Positions 42,001 through 50,325 of a stretch of 64,000 nucleotides of DNA are shown here, one piece after another (position 1 is the first letter of the stretch; the number at the start of each line of letters is the position of its first letter). The notes beneath the pieces were generated by a model. It worked only from the letters and a program-made list of their open reading frames with translations, made no database searches and had not been told where the DNA came from. Both the position numbers and the translations under genes were made by a program. The DNA comes from Conexibacter sp. S30A1 (GTDB lineage Bacteria > Actinomycetota > Thermoleophilia > Solirubrobacterales > Solirubrobacteraceae): contig NZ_CP097127.1 of NCBI RefSeq assembly GCF_023330665.1, positions 1,178,001-1,242,000 of the forward strand. The letters run 5' to 3'.

Positions 42001-42434
42001 CGCTCAGCGCAGCCGACCCCACGACACCCTATGAAGCCGTCACGATCGGCCGCGGGGACGAGCAGGATCCGCTCAGCGTGATCCGGCTGCCACAGCTGGG
42101 CGCCACCGCCCAGGCCCGTCACCAACGCGCCACGGCCGAGCTGGAGCGACTGTGCACACTGCGCGAGGTCGGTCTGCGCGAACCGTTGCCGCTGCCCTGC
42201 AGGAGCGCCCACGCCTATGCGCAGGCGGCACTGCAAACGGGCGGTGACCCGGTCGCGGCGGCGATGCGCCGCTGGCGCACGGGCTGGTCGCGGGGCGCCC
42301 ACAGAGACGGCGAGGACGCGGACCCCGAACACCGCCTCGCGTTCGCCGACGGCGAGCTCGACATCGCCCGGCTTGCCGAGCTTGCAAGCGACCTGTGGCG
42401 TCCCCTCTTCGCGCACGAGCTCAAGGAGCGCTGA
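39060..42434 (+). CDS. recC: Exodeoxyribonuclease V subunit RecC
   Basis: Gamma subunit of the RecBCD helicase-nuclease; holds the complex and reads Chi during double-strand break repair. Its 1,124 residues equal the usual 1,100-1,125. Family marks: VPTRGIERWLAQTLAT at the N-terminus (inactive helicase domain), VMCPDIEAFAPMIEAAF, the split-helicase block HLTFCTLAPMRSVPHRVVCL and LGLDDGYFPRS, and LTLAELIEFLRRPVRAFLRQ near 820. It starts at ATG 39060 and its stop overlaps recB by one base (TGATG). Order recC-recB-recD matches actinobacterial RecBCD loci, without ptr between. Confidence 0.95.
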   Translation: MLFIDRAERADVLAQALARLLARPRPDPFATDLVAVPTRGIERWLAQTLATQLGSDGAAQDGVCANVSFPSPQGLVRDTLARATGLEPEHDPWRRERMLWPLIEVVQDSREEPWLEPLLQHLRDDSAQRYTRISHVAELFDEYAIHRPELICAWARGESGAAWLGAADGEVAGPATRAALAWQPELWRRLRAAIGVPSPAERVEPACAALHANPGLVDLPELLSFFGLTRLTPALLRVIQALADRREVHLMLLHPSPDAWATGTAENRLLGSWGRDVMSLQPLLAGIGAQRHHTTEPTRPSSPAESPPPAAPRSLLAALQADIIANRKPPGAPHVEGARDTRVLLPSEDRSIQIHICHGRARQVAVLREAILHRLADDPTLEPRDVIVMCPDIEAFAPMIEAAFASSQAQAPGPLLEVRLADRSPRRTTPLLAVLVALLELAGGRVTASAVLDLADSEPVRRRFAFDDDELAQIRNWVAAAEIHWGIDAKARSAYHLDDRSEGTWEAGLKRLLLGVALDSQALAPVGGALPPVPIQSSQIELAGRLHELLDRLAVSLAELAGPQPLLGWSAALAAATDALTASGPDDAWQRHQLDLLLDQMSQEAGEHGQGATELTRTEFAALLADHLRARPTRAGFRSGHLTFCTLAPMRSVPHRVVCLLGLDDGYFPRSLPHDGDNLLRSAPQPGDRDPRSEDRQLLLDALLAAKDALVITYNGHDERTNAPLAPAVVVSELLDACEATARTDASVREAATVREQLLVRHPLQPFDPQNFMSAASAPARAAGGPWSFDEAALAGARAVSSPRLPPTPFLESPLPPAPGAESLTLAELIEFLRRPVRAFLRQRLAIALERDEVALEDALPIELDPLERWAVGQRLVEAISSGLGPHDAYRAEIARGTLPPGALGVPVIRSILPTAQLIAETARAYAGGHTVRSQQTNLVLTDGRRLTGTVSAVHGHVLVTASYARLGARQRLEAWTKLLALSAADPTTPYEAVTIGRGDEQDPLSVIRLPQLGATAQARHQRATAELERLCTLREVGLREPLPLPCRSAHAYAQAALQTGGDPVAAAMRRWRTGWSRGAHRDGEDADPEHRLAFADGELDIARLAELASDLWRPLFAHELKER

Positions 42435-45400
42435 TGGAGGGCGGGAGCAGCAGCGAGCCAACCCGGCCGTTTGATCTCACCGGGCCGCTCCCGCAGGGCG
42501 TGACCGTGCTCGAGGCAAGCGCCGGCACCGGCAAGACCTACACGCTGGCGGCGCTCGCGGCCCGCTTCATCGCCGAGCGCGCAGTCCCGCTTGATCAGCT
42601 GCTGATCGTGACCTTCACGCGCGCAGCCACGAGCGAGCTGCGCGAGCGGGTCCGCGAACGGCTGGTGCTGACCGAGCAGGCGCTGGCCCGCGCCGCCGCT
42701 CGCGGCGCCGGCGCCGGCGCCGGGGCTGGGGCCGAGACTGAGGCTGAGTCTGAGTCTGACTCTGACTCTCACCCTGACCCTGACTCTGACCCTGAAGCCA
42801 AGGCTGAGGCCGGGACCGTTGATGAGGTGGCAGCCAAGCTGGCGCGGGCGCCCGCACCGATCCTCGCCCAACGACTGCAGCGGCTCGCCGACGCGATCGC
42901 GAACTTCGACGCGATCACGATCGAGACAACCCATGGGTTCTGCCAGAACGTGCTGGACGGCCTGGGCACGCTCGCCGACAGCGACCCCGCGGCCACCTTC
43001 ACCGACAGCCTCGAGGAGCTCACCCGAGAGGTCGTTGATGACCTCTACCTGAGGCGCTTTGCCCGGCAGGCGGAGGGCGTGCTGATCGGCTACGAACAGG
43101 CGCAGACGGTCGCCTCAGCAGCGATCGCCAACCCGCCCCAGCCGCTGTACCCGCTGGCCGCCGACGACGGCTCGGCCGCGGCCCTGCGCCGGCGGCTGGC
43201 GCAGGCCGTGCGCAGCGAGCTCGACGCGCGCAAGCGCTCCCAGGGGTTGATGACCCACGATGACCAGCTCACACGGCTCTTGCGGACGCTTGACGGAAGC
43301 CACGGCGAGGCGGCTGTGGCCAGCCTGCGCGCACGCTTTCGCGTCGTCCTGATCGACGAGTTCCAGGACACCGACCCGACCCAGTGGGCGATCGTCAACC
43401 GCGCCTTCGCCGAGCAGACGACCCTGGTTCTGATCGGCGACCCCAAGCAGGCGATCTACGCCTTTCGCGGCGCCGACGTGCACGCCTACCTGGCAGCTGC
43501 CCGCAGTGCCGGCGTCCGCGCGACGCTCGCGGTCAACCACCGCAGCGACCAGCTGCTGCTTGACGGGCTCGACGCGCTGTTTGGCAACGCGCGGCTGGGC
43601 CACCCCGAGATCGTCTACCGCCGCGTCCGCGCCACGGCCGCCAACGCGGTGCCGCGTCTGCAGGGCGCCCCCGGTGACGGCGCCCTGCAGATCCGCCTGC
43701 TGGAGGCCGGCGAGACATCGGTGCGACGCACCGCGAAGACCGGCTTTCCGGAGAGCGCGTCGGCGCGCGCCTACATCGCGCGTGACCTCGCGGCGGAGGC
43801 CCACCGGCTGCTCGGCTCAGGCGCCCAAGTGCTGACGCGCGAACGGCCCGGTGCTGCCGGCAGCGCCATGGTGGCGCTGAAGCCCGGTGACGTGGCGGTC
43901 CTGGTGCGCACCCACCAACAGGCCCGCACGGTCAAGGAGACGCTGGAACAGGTGGGCCTGCCAGCGGTGATCAACGGCTCCGGCAGCGTCTTCGGCACTC
44001 CCGCAGCACAGGATTGGCTCGTGATCCTGCGGGCGCTCGAGGATCCCTCCCAGCCGGCGCGGGCACGCACCGCGGCCCTGAGCGCAGCGATCGGCTGGAG
44101 CGCCACAGAGCTCGCCCTCGCCGACGAGCCGACGTTTGAGCAGCTGCACCGGCTGTTGCACGGCTGGGCGCAGACACTGCGTGAGCATGGCGTGACGGCG
44201 CTCGTACGGGCCGTGCTGCACCGCCAGGAGCTGGTGCAGCGGCTGCTGTCTGTGACCGGTGGCGAGCGGCATCTGACCGACCTCGAGCACATCGGCCAGC
44301 TGTTGGCCGCCGATACGACCGTGCAAGGGGCCGGGGTCACATCGCTCGCCTCGTGGTTGCAGACACGGATCGGCGCCGCCGACCGTGAGGGCACAGGCGA
44401 CGAGCGCACGCGCCGACTGGACTCGGACGCCGACGCGATCCAGGTGCTCACCTTCCACCGCAGCAAGGGTCTCGAGTTCCCGATCGTGTTCTGCCCGTTC
44501 CTATGGGAGCCCGGGCGCCTGGCCAAGGACGGCGAGCCGGTCTACTTCCACGCAGACGACGGCCGCCGCGCGCTCGATGTCGGCCTCGAGGGCCCGGAGT
44601 ACCAGGCCCATCTGCGCCGCCACAACCTCGAGGAGCGCGACGAGGAGCTGCGCCTGGCCTATGTCGCGTTGACGCGCGCGCGCCACCGCGCGGTGGTCTG
44701 GTGGGCGAGCGTCTGGCAGGCACGCGACTCGCCCCTTGGGCGCCTGCTGTTCGCCCGTGATAAGGACGGCAACGTCGCGCCTGAGGGCTCCAGGCGCCCG
44801 CGTGAGCAGGACGCCCGCGCACGCTTCGAGCAGCTTGCGGCGAGCGCACCCCACGCGGTCAGCGTCGTTGCCGCCCGCCACCACTGGCCACCACCGGCAA
44901 GCGTGGCCGTCAGTGCGTCGCGACAGCAGGATCCGGCCGCCCTCCAGCGCGCGCGGTTCACGCGCACGCTCGACACCGCCTGGCGGCGCACCTCCTACAG
45001 CGCGCTGACCGCCCAGGCCCACGCGGCCACGATCGCCGCCGAGCAGGAGCAGGAGCCGATCAGCGACGAGCCGTGGACGCCGGCCGAGCCGCAGCGCTCC
45101 GAGCTGCCGCTTGCCCAGATGGCCAGCGGGCCGGAGCTCGGCACGCTGATCCACCGCGTCCTGCAACAGCTCGATTTCGCCGTGCCGGACCTCCAGGCCA
45201 GCCTGCTGGAGCTGCTGAGCAACGCCACCCACCGTCGGCCGGAGCTGCTGGGCTGTGCGCCCGAGCAGGCCGCCACAGGTTTGGCACTGGCGCTCGCCAC
45301 CCCGCTGGGTGGCGAGCGCGCCGGGCTCCCGCTCGCCGGCGTCGAGCGCCGTGACCGCCTGGATGAGCTCACCTTCGAGCTGCCGCTGGCCGTCACCACA

Positions 45401-45913
45401 GAGCCACCGGCGGCACCGACCTTGAACGACCTCGCCGACCTGATGGACATGCTGCTGCCGGGCTCAGACCCGCTCGCCGGCTACACCGCGCGCCTGCGCG
45501 ACCCGCAGCTTGCGGCAACGTTGCGCGGCTACCTGACCGGCAGCATCGACCTGGTCCTGCGCACCCGCGAGGAAGCTGGCGGCCAGGAGCGCTATCAGGT
45601 CATCGACTACAAGACCAACTGGCTGGCGGCCCCTGGGCAGCCGCTCGCCGCCACCGACTACGCGCCCGCCGCGCTGGCGGCGGAGATGCAGCGCGCTCAC
45701 TATGTGCTGCAGGCGCTGCTGTACTCGGTCGCGCTGCACCGCTACCTGCGCTGGCGTGTGGCCGACTACGACCCGGTGCGCGACCTCGGCGGGGTGCGTT
45801 ACCTGTTTCTGCGTGGTATGACCGGGGGGCGCGAGGGCGTCTTTTCCTGGGACCCGCCCGCGGCACTGATCCTGGCAAGCAGCGATCTGCTGGCGCAGGG
45901 CGGCGAGCGATGA
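42434..45913 (+). CDS. recB: Exodeoxyribonuclease V subunit RecB
   Basis: Beta subunit of RecBCD: 3'-5' helicase and the nuclease, 1,159 residues. Walker A is EASAGTGKTYTLAALA; motifs Ia VTFTRAATSELRERVRERL, II VVLIDEFQDTDPTQW, III LIGDPKQAIYAFRGAD, V VLTFHRSKGLEFPIVFC and VI LRLAYVALTRARHRAVVW are all present. The C-terminal nuclease has GSIDLVLRTR and VIDYKTNWLAA (metal-binding Asp and Lys). It contains a low-complexity acidic insert (about residues 95-118: Glu/Ser/Asp/Pro repeats) coded by a hexamer-like repeat. ATG 42434 is preferred because it overlaps the recC stop; ATGA overlap with recD follows. Confidence 0.95.
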   Translation: MEGGSSSEPTRPFDLTGPLPQGVTVLEASAGTGKTYTLAALAARFIAERAVPLDQLLIVTFTRAATSELRERVRERLVLTEQALARAAARGAGAGAGAGAETEAESESDSDSHPDPDSDPEAKAEAGTVDEVAAKLARAPAPILAQRLQRLADAIANFDAITIETTHGFCQNVLDGLGTLADSDPAATFTDSLEELTREVVDDLYLRRFARQAEGVLIGYEQAQTVASAAIANPPQPLYPLAADDGSAAALRRRLAQAVRSELDARKRSQGLMTHDDQLTRLLRTLDGSHGEAAVASLRARFRVVLIDEFQDTDPTQWAIVNRAFAEQTTLVLIGDPKQAIYAFRGADVHAYLAAARSAGVRATLAVNHRSDQLLLDGLDALFGNARLGHPEIVYRRVRATAANAVPRLQGAPGDGALQIRLLEAGETSVRRTAKTGFPESASARAYIARDLAAEAHRLLGSGAQVLTRERPGAAGSAMVALKPGDVAVLVRTHQQARTVKETLEQVGLPAVINGSGSVFGTPAAQDWLVILRALEDPSQPARARTAALSAAIGWSATELALADEPTFEQLHRLLHGWAQTLREHGVTALVRAVLHRQELVQRLLSVTGGERHLTDLEHIGQLLAADTTVQGAGVTSLASWLQTRIGAADREGTGDERTRRLDSDADAIQVLTFHRSKGLEFPIVFCPFLWEPGRLAKDGEPVYFHADDGRRALDVGLEGPEYQAHLRRHNLEERDEELRLAYVALTRARHRAVVWWASVWQARDSPLGRLLFARDKDGNVAPEGSRRPREQDARARFEQLAASAPHAVSVVAARHHWPPPASVAVSASRQQDPAALQRARFTRTLDTAWRRTSYSALTAQAHAATIAAEQEQEPISDEPWTPAEPQRSELPLAQMASGPELGTLIHRVLQQLDFAVPDLQASLLELLSNATHRRPELLGCAPEQAATGLALALATPLGGERAGLPLAGVERRDRLDELTFELPLAVTTEPPAAPTLNDLADLMDMLLPGSDPLAGYTARLRDPQLAATLRGYLTGSIDLVLRTREEAGGQERYQVIDYKTNWLAAPGQPLAATDYAPAALAAEMQRAHYVLQALLYSVALHRYLRWRVADYDPVRDLGGVRYLFLRGMTGGREGVFSWDPPAALILASSDLLAQGGER

Positions 45914-47715
45914 GGGCGGAGCCTGACCTCGACCTGCAGGATCCCCACGCCCCGGACCTGGCGCTCAGGGCCCCCGCCACGCTCGCGCAGCTCAACCGCG
46001 AGCGCACGCTGATCGCCTCAGACATCCACGTGGCAGCCGTGCTCGGGCAGCTCACGGGCGTCCACGACGAGCAGATCCAGCGCTGCGCGGCGCTGGCGGT
46101 GGCCGCCGCCCGTCAGGGACACACGTTCGTCGAGTTGGGCCCAGCCGATGCCGCGCTGCTTGCAACAGCCTCAGGCCTGGTCGGCACCGACGCGCAGCAG
46201 GACGCGCCACTGCGCCTGGTCGGCAGGCGGCTGTATCTGGACCGCTATTGGCGCGAGGAGCGCCGGCTGGCGGCGGCGCTGCTCACCCGCAACCGGATGC
46301 GGGCCGACGTCGGCGAGCTGGCCACCCTGCGCCGGCTGCTGGTCGCCGCCCACCCGGAACCCGGAAGCGACGAGCAGCGCACGGCCGTGGCCGTGGCGCT
46401 CCTGCGCCAGCTGGCGGTGATCGCCGGCGGCCCGGGTACCGGCAAGACCACCACCGTGGCGCGCGTCGTGGCGCTGCTGCGCGAGCTGTCCGGCGTACAG
46501 GGGCAGGCGCAGCCGCTGATCGCGCTCTGCGCGCCGACCGGCAAGGCGGCGGCCCGCCTGCGCGAGGCGGTGGGCGGCGGACTTCAGGCGAGCACGATTC
46601 ACCGGCTGCTGGGCGCGACGGCGGGAGGGCGCTTCCGCCACGACGCCACAAACCCGCTGCCGCACGACGCGGTGATCGTCGACGAGACCTCGATGGTGCC
46701 GCTGTGGCTGATGGTCAGGCTGGTCGACGCGCTGCGCGAGGATGCGCGGCTGATCCTGGTCGGCGACCCCGATCAGCTCGCCGCCATCGAGGTCGGCGCG
46801 GTGCTGGCCGACATCGTCGGCCCCGCCGCAGGCGGGCCGCGCCGCAGCGCCGGCATGTGCGCCACGCTCGAACGCGTCCTGGAGGACGATTGCGCCTCGG
46901 TGCCGCAACCGCCGGGCGATCGCGGGCCGACGCTGGGCGACGCGATCGCACTCCTGCGTCACGGCCACCGCAGCCTGGCGCCGATCGGGCGCCTGGCGGA
47001 GGCGATCCGCCGCGGCGACGGCGAGGAGGCGGTGGCGCTGCTGCGCGACGAGCAGCACGCGCAGGTGATCAGTTGGGTGCCTGACCCAATCGCCGATCCG
47101 GGCGTGTTGCGAACGGCGGCGCTTGACGCCTATCTGCCGATGATGGCCGCCGCCCGCGCGGGTGAGGCCACCACCGCGCTCGCCGAGCTGTCGCGCTTCC
47201 GGCTGCTCTGCGTCCACCGTCACGGACCGTATGGCGCGCTCAGCTGGGCGGCGCGCATCGAGGGTTGGCTGCGTACGGAGCTTCCCGAGCTTGATATGAG
47301 CGGGCCGCGATACGCCGGCCTGGCGCTGGTCGTGACCCGTAACAGCTACGAGCTGGGGCTGCACAACGGCGACGCCGGCATCGTGATCCGCACGGCCGAA
47401 GGTGATCTGCGTGCGGTCTTTGACGCCGGCGGCGGCCAGGTCACCGTCGCACCCTCACGCCTGGCCGACATCGAGCCGCTCTTTGCTCAGACCGTGCACC
47501 GTAGCCAGGGCTCAGAGTTCGACACCGCGGCTGTCCTGCTGCCGCAGGCGGACTCGCCGCTGCTCTGCCGCGAGCTCCTCTACACGGCGGTCACGCGTGC
47601 CCGCCAGCGGCTGCTGTTGGCGGGCAGCGAGGCGGCGGTGCGTGCTGCGCTCGCACGGCCAGCGGGCCGTGCGAGCGGGCTTGAGGAGCTCTTGTGGGGG
47701 CCTACGCCGGCGTGA
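45910..47715 (+). CDS. recD: Exodeoxyribonuclease V subunit RecD
   Basis: Alpha subunit, 5'-3' helicase, 601 residues, the usual RecD size. Walker A is IAGGPGTGKTTTVARV; motif II VIVDETSMVPLWLMVRLVDA; motif III LVGDPDQLAAIEVGAVLAD; C-terminal motifs ALVVTRNSYELGLHNGDAG, TVHRSQGSEFDTAAVLLP and LLYTAVTRARQRLLLAG. ATG 45910 overlaps the recB stop (ATGA). Its last 14 bases overlap the convergent yceI-like gene. The three subunits together should be functional. Confidence 0.95.
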   Translation: MRAEPDLDLQDPHAPDLALRAPATLAQLNRERTLIASDIHVAAVLGQLTGVHDEQIQRCAALAVAAARQGHTFVELGPADAALLATASGLVGTDAQQDAPLRLVGRRLYLDRYWREERRLAAALLTRNRMRADVGELATLRRLLVAAHPEPGSDEQRTAVAVALLRQLAVIAGGPGTGKTTTVARVVALLRELSGVQGQAQPLIALCAPTGKAAARLREAVGGGLQASTIHRLLGATAGGRFRHDATNPLPHDAVIVDETSMVPLWLMVRLVDALREDARLILVGDPDQLAAIEVGAVLADIVGPAAGGPRRSAGMCATLERVLEDDCASVPQPPGDRGPTLGDAIALLRHGHRSLAPIGRLAEAIRRGDGEEAVALLRDEQHAQVISWVPDPIADPGVLRTAALDAYLPMMAAARAGEATTALAELSRFRLLCVHRHGPYGALSWAARIEGWLRTELPELDMSGPRYAGLALVVTRNSYELGLHNGDAGIVIRTAEGDLRAVFDAGGGQVTVAPSRLADIEPLFAQTVHRSQGSEFDTAAVLLPQADSPLLCRELLYTAVTRARQRLLLAGSEAAVRAALARPAGRASGLEELLWGPTPA

Positions 47716-48301
47716 GCGTCAGCGCCACCTGGGCGCGCACGCGACTTGAGACCAGCCCCGGCTTTGCCCAGCCGAGACCGGCCAGATCGTGGTCGACGCT
47801 GACGCTGCCCTCGATGTGCAGGTGGTCGCCGTGGGCGATCGCCTGGGCCCTGAAGCTCATCGCCACATGCTTGCCACAGACCTCGAGCGTCCCGCTGACG
47901 TCCAGCTCCTGCGCGGGCGCGGGCGTGATCTGCGCCAGCGTGAAGACCATCTCCGGGTGGCGCTCTGAGTCAAAGTAGCGCTGGCCGCGCAGGTCGCGGT
48001 CGCGTCTTGCCAAGCCCGTCTGGATCGAGGCGGTTTCGACCACCAGAGCGCCGCTTGAAGCCCCGTCTGCAGCGACCAGCAGCTCGCCGTGAAAACGTTC
48101 AAAGAGCCCGCGCACAGGCACGAGGCCGAGCAGCGTGCGGGCCGTGAACGCCACCTCGCTGCCGTCCGTGTCCACCCGCCAGGTGCCGGCCGGAAGCTGG
48201 TCGACGATCAGAACATCGTCGTGCTCGTGGTCGTGCTCGTGCTCGTGGTCATGGCCGCTGCCGTGGTCGTGGTCGTGATCGTGGTGGCTCTCGTCGGTCA
48301 T
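47702..48301 (-). CDS. YceI-family protein with His-rich N-terminus
   Basis: YceI lipocalin-like protein of 199 residues that binds long-chain isoprenoid or amphiphilic lipid. Core blocks are GTWRVDTDGSEVAFTARTLL, LVPVRGLFERFHGEL and FDSERHPEMVFTL, then GTLEVCGKHVAMSF. The first 28 residues are nearly all His, Asp and Glu, a probable metal-binding tail. ATG 48301 has an AGGTG ribosome binding site; an upstream in-frame start at 48319 would add six residues. There is no signal peptide, so it is probably cytosolic. It overlaps the recD end by 14 bases on the opposite strand. Confidence 0.9.
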   Translation of the reverse strand: MTDESHHDHDHDHGSGHDHEHEHDHEHDDVLIVDQLPAGTWRVDTDGSEVAFTARTLLGLVPVRGLFERFHGELLVAADGASSGALVVETASIQTGLARRDRDLRGQRYFDSERHPEMVFTLAQITPAPAQELDVSGTLEVCGKHVAMSFRAQAIAHGDHLHIEGSVSVDHDLAGLGWAKPGLVSSRVRAQVALTLTPA

Positions 48302-48616
48302 CACCTGCCAGTCTCCCACAGGCGTGGGCTTTTGGCGTGAGCGTTCGTGTGGGGCCGGGCTTGACGCCCGGCCCCACCGCGCCGGTCATGGATCACCACT
48401 GAACTACTACGTCCCAGGACTTTGAGTGTCTGATGCCTGGGCGGCGTGACACTCCCGACCTCCGGGACTGGCCGTCCCGCTCGCGCGGGACGCGTGGCGC
48501 CGGTGGGCCCTGACGGGCCCGCGGTCGAGTGGGCGATCCGCCGGCGAGCTCAGGTTACCCGCTCGGCGCGGGTCCTGCCGGACACTCAGCGCCGTTGCCG
48601 GCCGCAACCGACAGGC
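48302..48616. other. 315-base non-coding segment with clustered hairpins
   Basis: No convincing gene. Four perfect stems: GTGGGGCCGGGC/GCCCGGCCCCAC (48349-48377), CGTCCCGC/GCGGGACG (48473-48492), GGGCCC/GGGCCC (48505-48520) and ACCCGC/GCGGGT (48557-48573). No U-tracts follow. Between the first two stems lies unstructured, lower-GC text (ATCACCACTGAACTACTACG). It sits upstream of the YceI gene and downstream of phosphofructokinase, both on the minus strand, so a leader RNA, small RNA or terminator pair is possible. No known RNA family was recognised. Confidence 0.5.
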
Positions 48617-49690
48617 TCAACCGAAGAACACCGCGGCCGTTTCATACAGCGTCGGATCGAGCGCCTTGGGCTGTGCGAGCGCCTCGGCGAGGTCGACCTC
48701 GACGATGCGCTCGTCCCGCAGCGCCGTCATGCATCCGTAGCGGCCTGAGAGCATGGCCTCGGCGGCTGCCACGCCGAACCTGGTCGCGAGGATCCGATCA
48801 AAGGCGACGGGCGTGCCGCCGCGCTGCACGTGACCGAGCACGGTCACCTTCGTGTCGAAGCCGGTGCGCGCCTCGATCTGCTCGCACAGCTTGAAGCCAA
48901 CGCCGCTTGCGGTTGCGGCGCTGCGCGGATGCGAGGTGGTGGCGCCGGCCAGCGAATCTCCGGCGAGGTGCTGGTCGGACTCTGTCAGCGGCTGCCAATC
49001 CGGGTCGGTTGCACGAGCGCCCTCGGCGACCACGACGATCGAGAAGTTGCGGGACTTCCGGTGCCGGGCGCGCAGTTGTTCGCAGACATCATCGACCGCG
49101 AACGGTCGCTCCGGCACGAGGATCATGTCGGCGCCGCTGGCAAGCCCCGCGGCGGTGGCGATCCAGCCCGCGTGGCGGCCCATCACCTCGACGATCATCA
49201 CCCGGTTGTGTGACTCAGCGGTGGTGTGCAGCCGGTCGATGGCGTCCGTCGCGATCTGCACCGCCGTCTGAAAGCCAACGCTGAAATCGGTGCCGCTGAC
49301 ATCGTTGTCGATCGTCTTCGGGATGCCGACGAGCGGTATCCCCTCACGGCACAGGTCGCGGGCCGCGCCGAGCGTCCCGTCGCCGCCGGTGACGACGACC
49401 GCCTGGATCCCGCGCCGGGCGATCGTCTCTCTCAGCTCGTCCAGTCCACCGGCGCCGCTGGCAAGCGGGTCGGTGCGCGAGGTACCGAGAATCGTCCCAC
49501 CCCGTGTCACCAGACCGGCGGTGTTGGCCAGATCCAGCGGCTGACAATCGTCCTCGCGCAAACCACGCCAGCCGCCGTGGAAGCCGATGAAGCTGTGGTT
49601 GTCGGCCAGCCCGCGCCTGACCACCGCCCGGATCACCGCGTTCAACCCGGGACAGTCACCGCCACCGGTCAGGACCCCGAAGGTAGCCAT
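48617..49690 (-). CDS. pfkA: 6-phosphofructokinase (group III/PPi- or ATP-dependent)
   Basis: Phosphorylates fructose 6-phosphate in glycolysis; 357 residues. The N-terminus FGVLTGGGDCPGLNAVIRAVV is the nucleotide loop, GGDGT (102-106) follows, and the catalytic Asp128 is in PKTIDNDVSGTD. VMGRHAGWIA and GHVQRGGTPVAFDRILATR bind the sugar phosphate. The GGDGT form is found in both ATP and mixed-type actinobacterial enzymes, so the phosphoryl donor is left open. ATG 49690 is the only sensible start. It is 24 bases from the divergent EAL remnant. Confidence 0.93.
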   Translation of the reverse strand: MATFGVLTGGGDCPGLNAVIRAVVRRGLADNHSFIGFHGGWRGLREDDCQPLDLANTAGLVTRGGTILGTSRTDPLASGAGGLDELRETIARRGIQAVVVTGGDGTLGAARDLCREGIPLVGIPKTIDNDVSGTDFSVGFQTAVQIATDAIDRLHTTAESHNRVMIVEVMGRHAGWIATAAGLASGADMILVPERPFAVDDVCEQLRARHRKSRNFSIVVVAEGARATDPDWQPLTESDQHLAGDSLAGATTSHPRSAATASGVGFKLCEQIEARTGFDTKVTVLGHVQRGGTPVAFDRILATRFGVAAAEAMLSGRYGCMTALRDERIVEVDLAEALAQPKALDPTLYETAAVFFG

Positions 49691-49714
49691 TGTTTGTCAG
49701 AGAAGCGGTGCTAG

Positions 49715-50167
49715 TTGTTGGCGAGTAACGACCGGATAGCGGGCGGAAGGTCCCTGACGTCCGAGCGCGCGGCGGTGGTGATCGCAGGTGATGCTACCGG
49801 GGCGTTGTCGACGCTGGCGGCGACGTTCGCACGCGAAGTGGTGGCCGGCGCCGCACCCGGCCGGCGCTCCACCCGGACACCTGTGCGCGCGAAGGCTCCC
49901 CACCGTGAGGCGTTCGTGGCCGGGTTCGGGAACGACAGGCCCGGTGCGCTCTCCGTCGAGGGGATAATCACCGTCGCTCACGGACTGGGCCTGCGGGTCG
50001 TGGCCGCCGCGCTGGCCGGTGCGCAGGACTCCGCCACAGTGCGGTCGGTGGCGATGCGGCGAGACTCACGACACTGCCCGGCAGGCGCTGGTTTCGGATC
50101 CGAGCTCTCGCGGGTGGCCATTGTGGTCCTAGCATGCTCGGCCAAGCGCCCGAGCTGGAAGTCATGA
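49715..50167 (+). pseudogene. EAL-domain remnant
   Basis: A 150-codon frame resembling the end of a c-di-GMP phosphodiesterase. REAFVAGFGNDRPGALSVEG and the block IITVAHGLGLRVVAAALAGA match the EAL C-terminus (normally IIxLAHxLGLRVVAEGVE, with the ELGCD segment next). The AEGVE motif is altered to AAALAG, and the EAL and DDFG parts are gone. The frame starts at TTG without a ribosome binding site. It looks like debris, in a region that also holds a broken GGDEF gene. Confidence 0.55.
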
Positions 50168-50325
50168 TCGGAGCCGGTGTGCCGATGACAGTCGCGGGTT
50201 CGCCACCATGGCGGGCTCGTTTGAAGCAAGCAGACGCCGATGACTCACCCAACGGATCTGAGAGCCCCGACCCTCGTGACGTGGAGTGCGGCCGCACCCA
50301 GGCTCACCGATGGCGCTGACCGGTG

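Noticed and set aside
48302-48616. tRNA, tmRNA or signal recognition particle RNA in the structured gap
   Set aside because: No T-loop (GTTCRANNC) or other family-specific motif was found.
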